Assembly: GCA_020310875.1 (NCBI GenBank)
Contig: CM035438.1
Coordinates: forward strand, 102,063,063 to 102,127,062
Direction: 5' to 3'
DNA: 64,000 nt
Source: Ceratopteris richardii
Taxonomy: Eukaryota; Streptophyta; Polypodiopsida; Polypodiales; Pteridaceae
The translations under genes were made by a program, and so were the position numbers. Within the stretch, counting starts at the first letter, position 1; the number at the start of each line of letters is the position of its first letter. Positions 1-12,220 of this stretch are shown in pieces. The notes beneath the pieces are model-generated. The model did no database searches, had not been told where the DNA came from, and saw only the letters and a list, made by a program, of their open reading frames with translations.

Positions 1-155
1 TACAACCTTTGAACACGAAGTTTCTCCATCTGTATCTTAGCAATGATTCCAAATGTCAAACGACATGAATTCTTTAGTTGCAGTAATAATGGTTGGTAGG
101 ACTATAAAGGCTCGAGAGATGCAAGGAGCATGGAAAAGCATTAGGACTACTCTTC

Positions 156-181
156 CACACACACACACACACACACACACA
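156..181. repeat. (CA)n microsatellite
   Basis: An uninterrupted run of about 13 CA dinucleotides, visible directly. Confidence 0.95.
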
Positions 182-963
182 GAACATTGCTCCCCTCCAT
201 ACCATTAGCATTATTTTGAAATCTTTTGGGCACTATTCAACCACCTGAGAGCTAATAGTAAATTTTTTAATGATGAAAGCAGAGAATAGTGGCTCTAGAG
301 CATTAGGAAAGGGACTTTTAATCTTCGCTTAATACAAGACAACTTTAGCGAGGTCCTTTCTAGCATACTCTCCTCAACCACATGTATAGTTGTAGTGTCT
401 CAGATTTGACATCATCAATGATGTCAAGCTTTCTAGATACAATGCACTTGGTTCCATGCATTATATGCTTGCTTGAAATAGTTACAGAATAGTTAAATCA
501 AATGAGAGTGCAGATCCATTCACTTGCTTAATTATACTAAATTGCTATGATTTTAAATGCACCATAAACTTTGCTGAATTTTAATTCTCAACCTTTGCTT
601 TTCTTGGCCATCTTAAGGGTGACCCTTTATTTAAACTGTTCTCTAAGGATACCCCTTTATTCAAATTTTTCTATGCAAAGTACTTAGAGCCACTATTATA
701 CTCCAAAGGGTATTTACCCACACAACTTGGAACTCATTACAATTCTCAAGGAACTTTTACCCTTCATTTTAAACCACACCCATGTAGCTCTACTCACCCC
801 AAATTTTATAATAGCCAAGTGCTCATTATTGTCTTTTCTACTATTGGCATTACCTTGTATTCTTTAAGGGATTATTATCGAGGGTGTCATACCCTAACCT
901 TGGGGACACTACTTTGGCACTAAGTGCCCCTTCACTTTGTAACTCAAGAAGCAAACAAGAGTA

Positions 964-979
964 TGTGTGTGTGTGTGTG
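964..979. repeat. Short (GT)n microsatellite
   Basis: A run of eight TG/GT units, visible directly. Confidence 0.9.
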
Positions 980-1335
980 CATTTGTGGGTTGGAGGCTAG
1001 TTTAAGCCCACCCACAAGATTTCTCAAGTTCCTAAGCCTACTATAAGGCTATCTTGGTGTGCATTGGGCTACTCTAAGCCCTCTCTCTGCATTGACTTTT
1101 GGTGTCAAGGCTACTCTAAGCCTATTATTTTTTCACACAATGTGTCATTGGCACGTGTTATTAAACACTTTCAAAATGCCATTTTCCCACTTGACGACAT
1201 AGGTGAATGTGCTTTTTAGCACTTCTCTGCATCCTCTCTTGTCAAGGAAGTGTTTTCCAACACTTGACCCTTTTTCTACCAATTTCAAGCACAAGTTCAA
1301 TTGTTCAAGCTTTCAAGATCATCCCTAAGTTTACA

Positions 1336-3200
1336 ATGTCCAAGAAAGAATCAAGTTCATCGTCCATGGAAAGTTATCTACTTGCTATTATGCCCATGTT
1401 TATGCCTAAGGAAGAATGCCTAGATGCCCAAAATTATAATCTATGGAAAGATATCATGCATGCATACTTTTACACAAATCTTCTCCATGAAGTTGTAGAT
1501 GGGTCAGAATCGGAACTAGATAGGCTCAAAGATTTAGAGTCTTGGAATATTTGGAACTTCAAGGACAAAATATAATTAGGAAAAATTCTTCTAGCATGTG
1601 ATGAATTGACAAAGGGTCACATCACTACCTCTAAGACTTCCAAATAAGCTTGGGACACAATAGCAAGTCTATATGAAGATAAAACTCCTTCCAAGATTTA
1701 TGCTTTAGAGGCCAAGTTTCACAATCTCACTATTCGTCCTCAAGACATCATACAAAGGTGATAGCATAGTTTGAACATTATCAAAGAATGTTAGCACTTT
1801 GTGGATGAAAGATCTCAAGTGAAGACACTGCATCCACTCCTAGCAAAGAATGGCTTTTTGACAGTGGGGCTTCATCCCACATGTTCAATGACAAAGAAGA
1901 ATTTCATGAGTTTCACGAGCACAAAGGCCAAGTTTACCTTGGACATAACAAGCGCATTGAGATCCAAGGAAGAGGCAAAGTTCATGTCACAAACTTAGAA
2001 GGTGAGACCAAGTCACTGAAGGATGTTCTTTATGTACCAAGCCTTTGTAAGAACCTTCTCTCAGTGAAGGCCATTACTAAGTGCAACATGACAGTGCAAT
2101 TTGATAATGACAAAGTTCAAATCATTGATTGCAAATCCAAAGAAGTGATAGCTCAAAGATTTGAAGACAAAGGTCTTTACAGGCTTTCAAGTTTCATGGC
2201 CAAGGACTCAAGCTTTAGCTTGTGGCATTTCAAATTTGGACATACCTCTTACTTAGCAAAGATCTCTTCAAGTCATCTTGTCAAGTATCTACCTAGGATC
2301 ACACAAGTGGAGTTGAACTACCAAGCATGTGCTCAACAAACATTTACCCATTTGCCTATGGAAGCATCCATTTCCTCATCTAAACCCTTAGCATTAGTTC
2401 ATGCAATCTTTTTGGACCTCTGCATACAGGGTCAATTTACTTATTCTTGATAGTATATGAATTCGCTAGGTACACTTGGGTTTATTCACTTAAACATAAA
2501 GAGGATGCACTTTCCAAGTTCAAGGAGTGGACGTAGACAATTCAAGATGACTTTCCAAGTTCTTTGAAGATCATTAGATCAGATCAAGATAATGGCTTTC
2601 TCAACCATAAATTCTCAAAGTATTTGATGCAACAAGGTATTACACACCAAGCAATGAAGGATGCTCAGTAATGTAGTTCTTTATAGAATTTTTCAAGTGT
2701 GATCTAGATGGTCAAGACTATGCTTCAACAAAAGAAACTTCCATTAAAGTTTTGGGATGAAGTTGTACAAAAAGCAATGCATATTGTTAATAGAGGGTTA
2801 CCACATGTCTTGAAGACCAAACTCCATTCGAGGCTTACTTTAAGAAGAAGTCGAGTGTGAGCTATTTCAGAGTCTTTGGTAGTGATGCCTATGTGCAAGG
2901 CCCTGATGATGATAGGCCTAGGCCATACATTTTCATCGGTTACAGTGACCGTCAAAAGATATACAAACTCTATGACCCAAAGAGTCACTCACTTACAGTT
3001 ACTAAAGATTGCAGTTTTGATGAATACTAGTGTTCATCCCTTTTGGATTCTTCTAAGGATCAAGATCCTCCCATTTCCTCTTTAGAGGGGGATTATTCCA
3101 CTCTTGGACAGTCACACTATGTGGAGCATGCTCTCTTTGTACATGACTTTCCATATCATATTACACTTTTGGAGCATGAGGACTCAAAGATATAGTCTTA
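1336..3200 (+). mobile_element. Degenerate Ty1/copia element, gag-protease-integrase only
   Basis: A decayed copia polyprotein read in several plus-strand frames. A gag-like start lies at 1336-1575, with the NYNLWKDIMHAYF pattern typical of copia gag. UBN2-like text follows to about 1760. The protease motif WLFDSGASSHM is at 1851-1883. The GAG-pre-integrase segment at 1881-2300 includes DVLYVPSLCKNLLSV and the LWHFKFGH zinc-site remnant. Integrase pieces follow at 2460-2800 (YTWVYSLKHKEDALSKF), and the integrase C-terminus at 2830-3030 (FIGYSDRQKIYKLYDP). Stops and frameshifts interrupt every domain. No RT or RNase H is visible, so the copy is truncated or deleted and cannot move on its own. 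Confidence 0.85.
1881..2450 (+). pseudogene. Copia protease/GAG-pre-integrase ORF remnant
   Basis: The longest open piece (about 189 codons) of the first copia remnant. It begins just after the DSGAS aspartic-protease motif, which is in the same frame at 1851-1883. It carries the conserved region leading to VPSLCKNLLSV and then the GAG-pre-integrase segment. The expected CxxC of the zinc-binding site appears only as YQACAQQTF, so the integrase zinc finger is damaged. After 2450 the reading frame is lost inside integrase. Confidence 0.75.
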
Positions 3201-3945
3201 GTTTCCACCTTAAATGGATACACCTCCCATCGTACCATCAAAGGTTTTCATTTCCCCTCAACTTTAGTTTGGATTTAGTCTAGGATCAATGACTCCACAT
3301 TTTCCATTCATCTCTTCTTGAGTCCACTTACCTCGACTACAGTGGCATTCTAAGCATAAAATGTTCCATTCATGGAGTCCAACATCTTTCCATTCTCCAC
3401 AGGATACTCTTGCATCTACTTGGATACATCACTCAATTGGATCCTTTTCTCAGCCATCCTCTTAGTTTAGAGGGGGATTTCATGGTCCTAACGACACACA
3501 TCTAGAGTTTGTACATTCCATGGAGGACTACAAAATACAGATATACTACCATGTGCTTATGATTTCATGCTTCATGTTTTACATTTCATTCTTGCAAGAC
3601 CTAATTATTGGAACTACACATTTCATGGTGGATATTGCCAAAGCTTTGGAGGTTCTTACATACCACATGGAGCCATCCTATCTATCTCGCATGGAGGTGA
3701 TCTCGTCCACCAAGATCTTGTTCTATTTTTGTACCTCGTTGGTGGCATACCTATGGAGCATCTGCTTGATCATCTAGTGGACATGTTATGGAGTACTTGG
3801 CAATCACACATGATTGATCCCAGTTGGCAGTTATGGATTTCCACATGGAGACTCACTTTTTGGTGTTCGCATTGCTACTGTTACATTCTTGGTGGACCTT
3901 TCTCCCATACCCTAGTAGCCTCCATACACTACAAAATGGAGCTAC

Positions 3946-4190
3946 AGAGGGGATGTTGAGAATATGAGACTGCATCTCCCTTCTGTATCTAGGAGACACT
4001 CCATTTCCATTTCCATGTTTAGTTCATTTCCATTTTATATTATATCTCTTTGTATTTGGGTACCTTTCCAATTTATTTACCTATGTATTCATTCTCCTTC
4101 AAGGGGAATTATCCCACATATGATGTAGTTTGGAGAGCCCACTCCCAATCAATATAAGGAGGGCCTCTCCCCCCATTTGCACTTGGTTAG
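3946..4190 (+). repeat. Candidate polypurine tract and 3' LTR remnant
   Basis: An AGAGGGGA purine tract (3946-3953) is followed directly by TGTTGAGAATATGAG from 3954, the arrangement expected at a copia 3' LTR start. A TATA-like TATAAGGAGG occurs near 4155. No second copy lies in the window and the right end is not defined. The 700 bases between 3200 and 3946 could be 3' untranslated sequence of the same element but show no RNase H. Confidence 0.4.
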
Positions 4191-5194
4191 AAGCTTGAGA
4201 AACCTACTCCATGCTCTTGGAAGGCTCACTAATCCATCTGAGTTTTCCCATTTCATGGTCTACTCACTTTTGAGTCTCACACTCTTTCATTTTGAGTACA
4301 CTCTTTTTTTTTATTTTGCTTCCATGTGTGTACTGTCTACAAAGTCACTGCATGATGGTTTGGATGTGGGCCTCATGATCCAAAACGTTAAGTTTTGCAT
4401 CAATATCAAAGTAGGTATGGTCATATGGGATGTTGTACTTAAAAGTGATGAATTCTCAAGTTTAAGTTCAAGCCATTTAGTGTCCCAAGTTGACAAAGGT
4501 GAGGAAAAAACTATTTCCTACATTGTACAAGAGCCCAAAAAGACTAGATTGGACATCATAGTCCTCTAGTCAGGTAATAGTTAGTGGATATTGGTTGGAA
4601 GTGGACCATAGTACAAACATCTAAGTAAGATAATTCAAACTTCATTCTCCAAGCCAATTCAAGTGAATTTCAAGAGAAGTTCTCAAAGTCTTGAATAGCT
4701 AGAGAACCTTCCAATTTGGCTAGGCCCATGCATAAGTGGTGCACAAAAATGGACAAAGATAGTAGTTTGGCTAGGGATACTTTGAAACCTACCTATTTCA
4801 CATATATGTGCTATGAATGTTGAGCCTGCACATAACAAGATAGTGAATAAGGTAGGGATATTTTAAATCCATGTTTTGCACTATATTCAATGCATCAATT
4901 GCAAAGTTAGATGATGTTTAAAACTCTTTAAGTAGAGATCAATACACACATGAATTCTCTTCTTTTGAAATTGTCCAAGATAGGATTCCTTTCTATTTAA
5001 AGGTGCAAATAAGAGAAATGACAAATATGCTTGTTAGTTTGGACCATGGGCTTAGGGCAAATGCTATTATATAGTTGTACCTTGAAGCTTATTTTGAAGA
5101 CAAAAATGTTCTTCAAACGGGAAAAAAATGTTATAAAGCATCTCAGACAAGGTTCAAAGTGAATATAACATTAATTACTTCTAGACTATATTAG
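4191..5194. other. No recognisable gene
   Basis: A 130-codon open frame at 4177-4569 (+) lacks any motif I recognise and has no supporting context. The rest is AT-rich and stop-dense. Confidence 0.5.
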
Positions 5195-5285
5195 AGAAGA
5201 TGGACGCTTAGCCTAGTGCTTAAATATCAACGATAGGAAGGAGGAGGTCTTGGGTTCAACCCCGATCGGGATCATGGGGAGAGAG
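5195..5285 (+). mobile_element. tRNA-derived SINE-like sequence
   Basis: An RNA polymerase III A-box-like TAGCCTAGTGC lies at 5209-5219 and a B-box-like GGTTCAACCCC at 5253-5263. Their spacing is close to that in a tRNA gene. The intervening sequence does not fold as a clean tRNA, so a SINE head or decayed tRNA-like repeat is more likely than a working tRNA. The SINE tail and target duplications were not found. Confidence 0.45.
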
Positions 5286-6765
5286 TTTTTATGGAAGAGT
5301 TCTAGAGCCTTCTATAAGTATCCAATCAAGTTAACATGAGCTCAAATAGTTTTAACTCAAGTGGTGAGTACAACTAACACTAGTAGACTCTAGTGGAAGG
5401 TGCTAAAATAGTGGTGGAGATTGCACATGCATATGTGGACTCCAATTAACTATAGAGATCATACTTAGTTCCATAATCTACACAACGGCAAGTTAGAGGT
5501 CATTCTCTTTAGCATATAGACTAGGTTTTTAACACAAATGTCCCTCAAGATGCATACCTCACAAGAATTCTATGTGATAGGTGGAAAAAAGAGAACCTGA
5601 CTGATAACAATGTTGTGGAAGGGACATATCCCCCACAAAAAATATCATCTAAATTATGAGCCTAACTAGCAAGACCACACTAGGGAAGAGAGATGCATGA
5701 CACCACCTTGCCAAGCCCTCCAATATATAATTCCAATGCCAAGGAGAAGTTTGATGAGAGTTTTCCATGTGGAACCTTCACATGGATCCCATACTAAGAT
5801 AAGTCACATGGTTTCCAACCTTGGAAAACATATGCAATCACATGACCCTCAATTTATTCCTAAACGTGACCCCCCAATCTTGTACATACAATTCTAGAGG
5901 TGTATTAGGCTTCTCTAAGAGTAAAGTACCTACTCTTAGAAATATGAGTCCCAAGGGCTTTAAACCCTTCAAATAAGGGTACATAAACAATAAATCTTGA
6001 GGGTTTCAAATCAACAAGCCCAAGGATTCTAGCCTGTAGACTCATTCAAGTTAGCCTTCCAACCCATGTTTTCTGCTTAAGTTTAGATAATGTCATTAAA
6101 ATAACATGATGTACATGTGTTTAAGCATACATAAAGACTCTTCAGAATAAGAAGAATAAAATTTTATATAATCAATGTAGATGTGCCTAAGTTTCTCAAT
6201 TGGTTTCCCAATTTGTGGAATTATGGTTTTGAAGAAACCATATTCTACATGATATTTGGGTTAGAGGAATAGATTCATATGACTATTGCTTGTTTTACTT
6301 AGGTAGTCTTTTATGCTCACCAACCCAAATTTTCATATTAGAAAGGTTGAGAAGACTATTTGTAAACCATTTGTAAGGTAATATACTCCATAAATACAGA
6401 TAATATCTAAAATCCATTGTTATATATGTTTACGTGTTACCAAGTAGTGAGTTTCAAAAATTAGTTTTTAAACTCAATATAAACTTTAGGTTTATGATTC
6501 CTAAGTCCTAGAAATTAAGCATACCCAATTGCAACAAACAAAATGATATCGCCTACAACTAAATAGCCTTTAGTACTAAACAATATGTAAAACAACAAAG
6601 TCAGTGAAAGTTCATTTAAAAAATATGTCCTATGTATGTCTATCACTAAGTGCTCTTCAATTCATATGGTGTTCAAATACTTAGAAGATTCCCATTGATG
6701 CACATTCAATACGTATATGTGTGGCTTTTTCCATAATAATTGAATGGAGTATGTTATGTCATTTT
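5286..6765. other. No recognisable gene
   Basis: AT-rich and stop-dense on both strands. The 66-codon frame at 5697-5897 has no motif. I see nothing I can support. Confidence 0.5.
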
Positions 6766-7826
6766 TGTTGGTGCAAATGCCAAGCCTTCACGCGTGGCTA
6801 GGCATTGAAGAAGTTATGAGCAAATCTTTGAAGAACCACATGAACCATTGCTTATGGTTTTTTACCATTTACTTTTGTAAAAGTCATTTGAATTAAAGGA
6901 ATCTTGTAAATCCACTAAACTCCTAGAGTTAGGAGAGATAAAGCTATGAATCATTTTGGTAGAATGTCTCCTAACTTGAAGGAGAACTTTTAGGTAAAGC
7001 CAAGTTTGAATTTGAATTCAAACTTGGAGGCAAAGCATCTATAAAAGAGACCTAGAGTCTCACAGTCAAATGAGCCCCCATTATTGAGCATATTGTTGAT
7101 CATTTGATGTAGTTGAGAGGCTTACAATATAGCCTACTCTTATCACCATCATTGGGCATTATATTTTTGCCAATGATCATGTATAACATTGTTACATAAT
7201 ACATTACATTGTTGATTACATATGTCTTCATCTCTGCTATGTCCACTTAGAACAATGTACTTGTATTGCACATATCTCAGTGATCCCTCCATCATTTTCA
7301 ATGATCTATAGTTTTGTGGAACAAGCTCAAAGTCTACTACAAGCTACCAAATTTTGAAGAAGTTTCATTCATCCAAATGGGAGAAAATTGTCTCGAAGTG
7401 GTCACTGTTCATTCTCTGCACATCTCCTAAAAAGTCGGGGGTAAGCTTCTACTTGCTAAAGACATTTCCCTGTGTTTATAGTCAATCATTTTAAGTGATT
7501 CTACTTGGAAACATTAGCTGTCTAAGCTAATTAGATACACTCAGAAGGAATTTTTCTAATTGCTACAGTACTGTGAGTACTGAGCAAAACATCCAACAGG
7601 TATCAAGACCAAAATAGTAAGTTTTTGGTATCTAGCAAGTTGCAAACTTATCTCTTTTGATCAAATGGTTTGAAGCATCATCTCCAAAGTACATAGGCAC
7701 TTATTTAGTGTCATTGGAAAGCTAAAAAGGCCCACAACACAACTCTGAAGTGAAAGAGGGTAGGTACAAAGCAGGGATTAGTAGTACCAACTCATTTCTT
7801 GAGGTGTCCATCCATCTTTCCCAACA
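6766..7826 (+). repeat. Candidate 5' LTR of a copia element
   Basis: The segment starts TGTTGG and ends CCAACA, the inverted termini usual in copia LTRs. It is followed after one base by an initiator-Met-tRNA primer binding site. A good TATA box, CTATAAAAG, lies near 7039. No matching 3' LTR was found: the LTR at 11784 begins TGTTGGAGCAAGACC and does not resemble this one beyond the first bases. The left boundary is therefore inferred from termini and TATA position only. Confidence 0.5.
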
Positions 7827-7827
7827 G

Positions 7828-7840
7828 TGGTATCAGAGCA
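7828..7840 (+). promoter_or_regulatory. Primer binding site for initiator tRNA-Met
   Basis: TGGTATCAGAGCA is complementary to the 3' end of plant initiator tRNA-Met, the primer used by most plant Ty1/copia elements. It marks the 5' end of a plus-strand element. Confidence 0.85.
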
Positions 7841-8401
7841 ACTCGAGGTAAAATAGGAGATATTTTCCCTTCTTTTATTGATAAATTGGATAGGAACAAC
7901 TACCAAGCATGGTCCTTGAGGATGAACACATACTTACAAGGAAGGAGTCTCTATGGATACATATCAGGACATGAGGAGATGCCCATTTTTAGAAGCAAAG
8001 GACAACCTACAAGAGAGGAGCTTGAAAGACTCAACTCATGGTGTGCCAAAGATGCATTAGTAAGGTCATACTTACTTAACTCTATCTCTGACTTCCTTCT
8101 TCCACACATTAGGAAACTTGGGATACATTATCTTCATACTTTTTGTCTAATACAAGAGCAAGAAAGAATCAATTGTGGATTGAGTCTACCATTCAAAGGA
8201 AGCAACCCAAGCAAAGTGTTTGAGACTATGTGACCAAAGTCAAGGATGCGGCTGACCAATTGGCAAGCATAGGAGAGGAGGTTGAAGAGGAGCAAATATT
8301 GAGACAAGTGATCAATGTCATCAAAGTAGATGACAAATGGGAAGCTTCACAACTGCCATGGACTTATACATTGACATGCAGATTCCAGATCTTACCACAT
8401 C
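7841..8401 (+). pseudogene. Copia gag remnant after the primer site
   Basis: From about 7861 the plus strand encodes a copia gag start (PSFIDKLDRNNYQAWSLRMN). It continues as UBN2-type sequence: SWCAKDALVRSYLLNSI, then in the next frame VTKVKDAADQLASIGEEVEEE. The latter parallels the gag of the family A copy at 34.6-35.0 kb (VTKMKDLADSLGSIDEDVED), so the two are related families. A frame change and stop occur near 8232. Homology stops abruptly at about 8401, where an inverted family B fragment begins. Confidence 0.75.
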
Positions 8402-9896
8402 TTGAACGAGTATGGTATGATAGAGGTGCATCTAATTTGCTATCACACAAAGTCTACACTAGCCATTTTGGCATAGCTTTTGCCTCCTCAATATCAGTTC
8501 TCTCATCAACAATTGCATCATGCAAATCTGCATAAGAAATGGAATGATCGGCATCATCACATGAAACCTGCAAAGGCTGAGAAGTTGCCTCATTAGGACC
8601 AGCACTAGACTGTCCACTTGTAAAAAGAGGCAACAAAGTATCATACATGTCTTCGGAGCTAACAAATGTCTCCTTAGTACATGAAAGTAATGGCTGAATA
8701 ACATCTTCCACAAAAACAACATCATGGCTAACCAAAATGCATTTATTCTATGGATGATATAGACAATAGCCTTTACTTTCAGAACTATACCCAAAAAAAC
8801 TACATTTTATTGCTTTATCATCCAATTTCCTGCGATGTTGTTCAGGGACTAATGCATATGCCAAACAACCAAAAACATGCAGATGAGCAGCAGATGGCTT
8901 GCGACGATGCCAAGCCTCATATGGAGTGATAGACTACATTGCTTTAGTGGGACACCTATTAAGTACATATGCTGCACATGTGACAGCCTTAAGCTAGAAA
9001 CCATGTGGTAAATCCTAACTCTTGACTATACACCTCGCCATCTCCATGAGTGACCTATTCTTGCATTCAGCAACTCCATTCTATTGAGGTGTACACAGCA
9101 CTGTACACCGATGTTTTATCCCATGTTCAGCCAAAAAAGCATTAAAGTTAGAAGACATATATTCCTCGATCAGAATGGAGGGTGCCCATTTTTCATGTTG
9201 ATAGATTTTCAGCCAAAACCAAAAATTTTTTGAAGCACATAAACACTCTGGACTTTGCTTTGAGTGGATATACCCATGTATGCTTGGAAAAATCATCAAT
9301 GAAAGTCACCAAGTAAAGATAGTTTCCAAAAGAGGGTGTCTGCATAGGACCACAAACATCACTGTGAACAAGCTGCAATCTCTGAGTAGCTCGAACTAAA
9401 TCATCTTCTGGGAATGAGGAACGCTGCATTTTGCCTAAAATATAGCCTTCACATACATGTTTGTTGGGTGCCTCAAGTTTGGGCAAAGAGGACACCATTT
9501 TAGATTTCTGTAGGCATAGAAAACTAGCAAAATTTAGATGACCAAAGCATGCATGCCAAAGCTTTGCATCTGACATAGCCTGAGAATCATGTACTGCACA
9601 TGCCAAATCATTTAGAGATCTTTCATAGTCTATGAGCTTATACAACCCACGATATAAAATGCCAGAAGCAATAATCATGATGCCATTTGATAGATCATGA
9701 ACTATACATTTGTCATCAACAAATTTCACAACCAAGCCAATCTTGGCTAAAGCTGAAAATGATAATAGATTTGTTGATCCTTGGCACAAATAAAACATCT
9801 AACAATGTAAAAGAAATACCATCAACAGTAGTCAAAATGATCTTACCAACTCCCATAATAGGATAAGAGGAGTTGTTGGTGCATGTGCCAGTATTC
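8402..9896 (-). mobile_element. Inverted fragment of copia family B
   Basis: On the minus strand this 1.5 kb matches the second family B copy at about 36406-37868 nearly base for base. It holds sequence from the protease edge through GAG-pre-integrase and integrase to the linker before RT. Reading from 9896 downward: an NNSSYPIMGVGKI segment; the LWHACFGHLNFASFLCLQKS HHCC region (the first Cys-bearing motif reads VCEGYILGKMQ); integrase with HSDVCGPM and FIDDFSKHTWVYPL; and the linker VVFVEDVIQPLLSCTKE. Stops and a one-base slip near 9160 break it. Both ends are internal to gag-pol, with no LTRs and no obvious target duplication, so this is not a simple insertion. Confidence 0.9.
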
Positions 9897-11715
9897 AATT
9901 TGTGCTATCTCAGTTGAGGCATAAATTAGAACCTAAAGCAAAAAAGTATGTGTTTATTCGCTATGATGACAAGCAGATGGGTTATAGATTGTGGAGTCTA
10001 TCAAGGTAAATCAAATGTTCAAATATGTGATGAAGAAGAGAGTAATGAAGGACAAGTTGAAGTAGAAGAAAGGCCAATGTTTGATCCAGAATGTGATGAA
10101 CCAGAAACTTCAAGAAGTGGAGAACTCAGAAGGTCATCAAGGCACAAATGGCAACCTACAAGGTATAGCTATGATACTTCATTCTTGACTACTAAAGATT
10201 ATGGTTATATGATAAAAGCAAATGAAGATCCATCCACATATGATGAAGCCAAAGGAAAGGAGAATTGGGAAAAAGCTATGTAGGAAGAATATGTAGCATT
10301 AATGGAGAATGAGACATGGGATTTGGTTCCTAAACCAAATAGTCCGAAGATCATAATTTGGATGTAAATGGGTCTACAAAACAAAAGGGTTTGTAGATGG
10401 AAGTGTATCTAGGTGCAAAGCAAGGCTTGTTGTAAATGGATATGCACAGACATATGGTATGGACTATGATGAAACTTATAGTCCTGTTGTAAAGATGACA
10501 ACCATAAGGACTATCATAGCCATTGCTACTTGCAAAGGTTGGAAGTAATCTCAATTAGATGTGAAGAATGCATTTTTGAATGGTTATAGTTCAAATGAAG
10601 TTTACATGGAGCAACCAGATGGTTTTAAATATCAAGTATATCCAGATCATGTGTGTAAGCTCAAGAGAGCTTTGTATGGTTTGAAACAGGCCCCAAGGGC
10701 ATGGAATTATAGGCTTGTAAAGTTCTTGAAGGAACTTGGGTTTCAAGCATCAAAGGCAGATAGTAGCTTGCTAGTCAAAGCAAGTGAGGATGGATTTATT
10801 TATGTTTGTATTTATGTTGATGACATAATACTTACAGGAACACATAACAAAGGCATACAAATGATTAAGAACTAGATGGAAAAAGAATTCAAGATAAGTG
10901 ACTTGGGAAATCTATCATATTTCTTGGGAATGGAGATTTCATATAATCAACATGGAGTATATGTAACTCAAGAAAGGTATTTGAAAAATTTGCCAATCAA
11001 ATTTAAAATGGAAGATTGTAGGATAGCACCAACTCCAATGGAGGTGAATCATAGATTGAGTAGATATGGAGGAGAAGAATTCAAAGACATGAAGCTTTAT
11101 CAGAGTTTGGTGGGTAGCTTGATTTATGCTACATTAACAAGGCCTGACTTATCATATGCAATTGGAGTTTTATCTCAATTCATGCGTTGTCCTAGAAAGG
11201 AACATTGGATTGCAAGACAAAGAGTACTTAGGTACATCAAGGGTACACTTAAAGAAGGTTTGTACTATGGGTTTACTTCAGATACAAGAATCAAGATATA
11301 TAGTGATGCAGATTGGGCAGGTAACTCTGATGATAGAAGATCAACACATGGATATTTGTGTTATGTGGGAGATAAGTTAATTTCATGGTGTTCTAAAAAG
11401 CAACATATAGTTGCTTTATCATCTACAGAAGCAAAATACAAAGGCATGGTAGAAGCTGCAAAAGAAGTCATATGGCTAAAAGCTCTTATGAAGAGTTTTG
11501 ATATCATTTAGAGTACTCCTATCATTTGTGGAGACAATATGAGCTCTTTATATTTGGCAGTTAATCCTGTGTTTCATGCTAAGACTAAACACATTGAGAT
11601 TCAATATCATTTTTCGAGAGAGAAGGTTGTTGATAAAGAAATAGAAGTCATACATACTCCTACAAAAGATCAACTTGCAGATATGATGACAAAGAGCTTG
11701 GATGGACCAAAGTTG
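9897..11715 (+). mobile_element. Copia family A integrase C-terminus, RT and RNase H
   Basis: Plus-strand continuation of a copia pol. It starts at QLRHKLEPKAKKYVFIRYDD (9913 on), the integrase C-terminal region also found in the minus-strand copy at about 33.1 kb. The RT finger region follows (about 10190-10550), with several frame breaks. The RT core at 10561-10875 has MKNAFLNGYSSNEVYM, LYGLKQAPRAWNYRL and the catalytic YVDD. The RT tail and RNase H occupy 10876-11511, then a short distal RNase H piece (FHAKTKHIEIQYHF) to about 11715. Only two TAG codons separate the three main open blocks, so this is a fairly young copy. Confidence 0.92.
10561..11511 (+). pseudogene. Copia RT/RNase H ORF with an internal stop
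   Basis: Two abutting open blocks in one frame, 10561-10872 and 10876-11508, are split by a TAG at 10873-10875. The first holds the RT core with the YVDD active site. The second holds the RT connection (DLGNLSYFLGMEI, TPMEVNHRLSRY, TRPDLSYAIGVLSQFM) and RNase H (YSDADWAGNSDDRRST, HIVALSSTEAKYKGM). A further TAG ends it at 11509-11511, before the last RNase H segment. The catalytic acidic residues of both domains appear present, so only nonsense changes disable it. Confidence 0.88.
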
Positions 11716-11772
11716 TAGAGGTTCAAAGATGTGGCATGAATAAAGAAGATGCAAGTAATCACAATTGCTGAT

Positions 11773-12220
11773 TGAGGGGGAGCTGTTGGAGCAAGACCAT
11801 CAACAATTGGTGATTATATGAAGCTTAGGAGTGAAGACGTGAAGGAAAGATTTAATTCTAAGAGCATGAATTGAAGTGGAGGTTCAGGAAGAGAAGGACT
11901 ATAAACACATGTACATTAGTTTTGTAAATACTTCAAAATACTTGAAGTAATGACGAATCAATACTCATATGTGAATATATATACGTGTATATGGTCGTAT
12001 GTAGAGATGAGATAGAAAGGAATAGATCATGAGTATTGTGTGTATCATCCATCAAATGTATGATGAGTTGAATAGAAATAATTTTCAGAGAATTGCACCT
12101 TGATCTTTTCTCCATTTCTCCTTCTGTGTTTGATTATATCAGAATTCCTTTCGTAGATATCTAATTCAATAGTTAATGCATCTATGGTTAAGATCTGAGA
12201 GCCTAATTGCAAAAACATGC
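11773..12220 (+). repeat. Polypurine tract and 3' LTR of copia family A
   Basis: TGAGGGGGAG (11773-11782) is a typical polypurine tract. It is followed by TGTTGGAGCAAGACC from 11784, the start of the LTR. The LTR contains an AT-rich TATATATAC stretch near 11975. The right end is placed near 12220 only by a CA-ended stretch and is uncertain. Confidence 0.6.

Larger units (their letters stand above)
1..1330. other. Intergenic, no gene seen
   Basis: No coding region or RNA gene is recognisable. The stretch holds a CA run (156-181) and a GT run (964-979). It lies directly before the copia gag at 1336 and might include a decayed LTR or leader, but I could not find a primer binding site or matching repeat ends. 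Confidence 0.5.

Noticed and set aside
7841..11715. One continuous copia element from 7.8 to 11.7 kb
   Set aside because: The middle 1.5 kb reads on the opposite strand as another family, and the two LTRs are unrelated.
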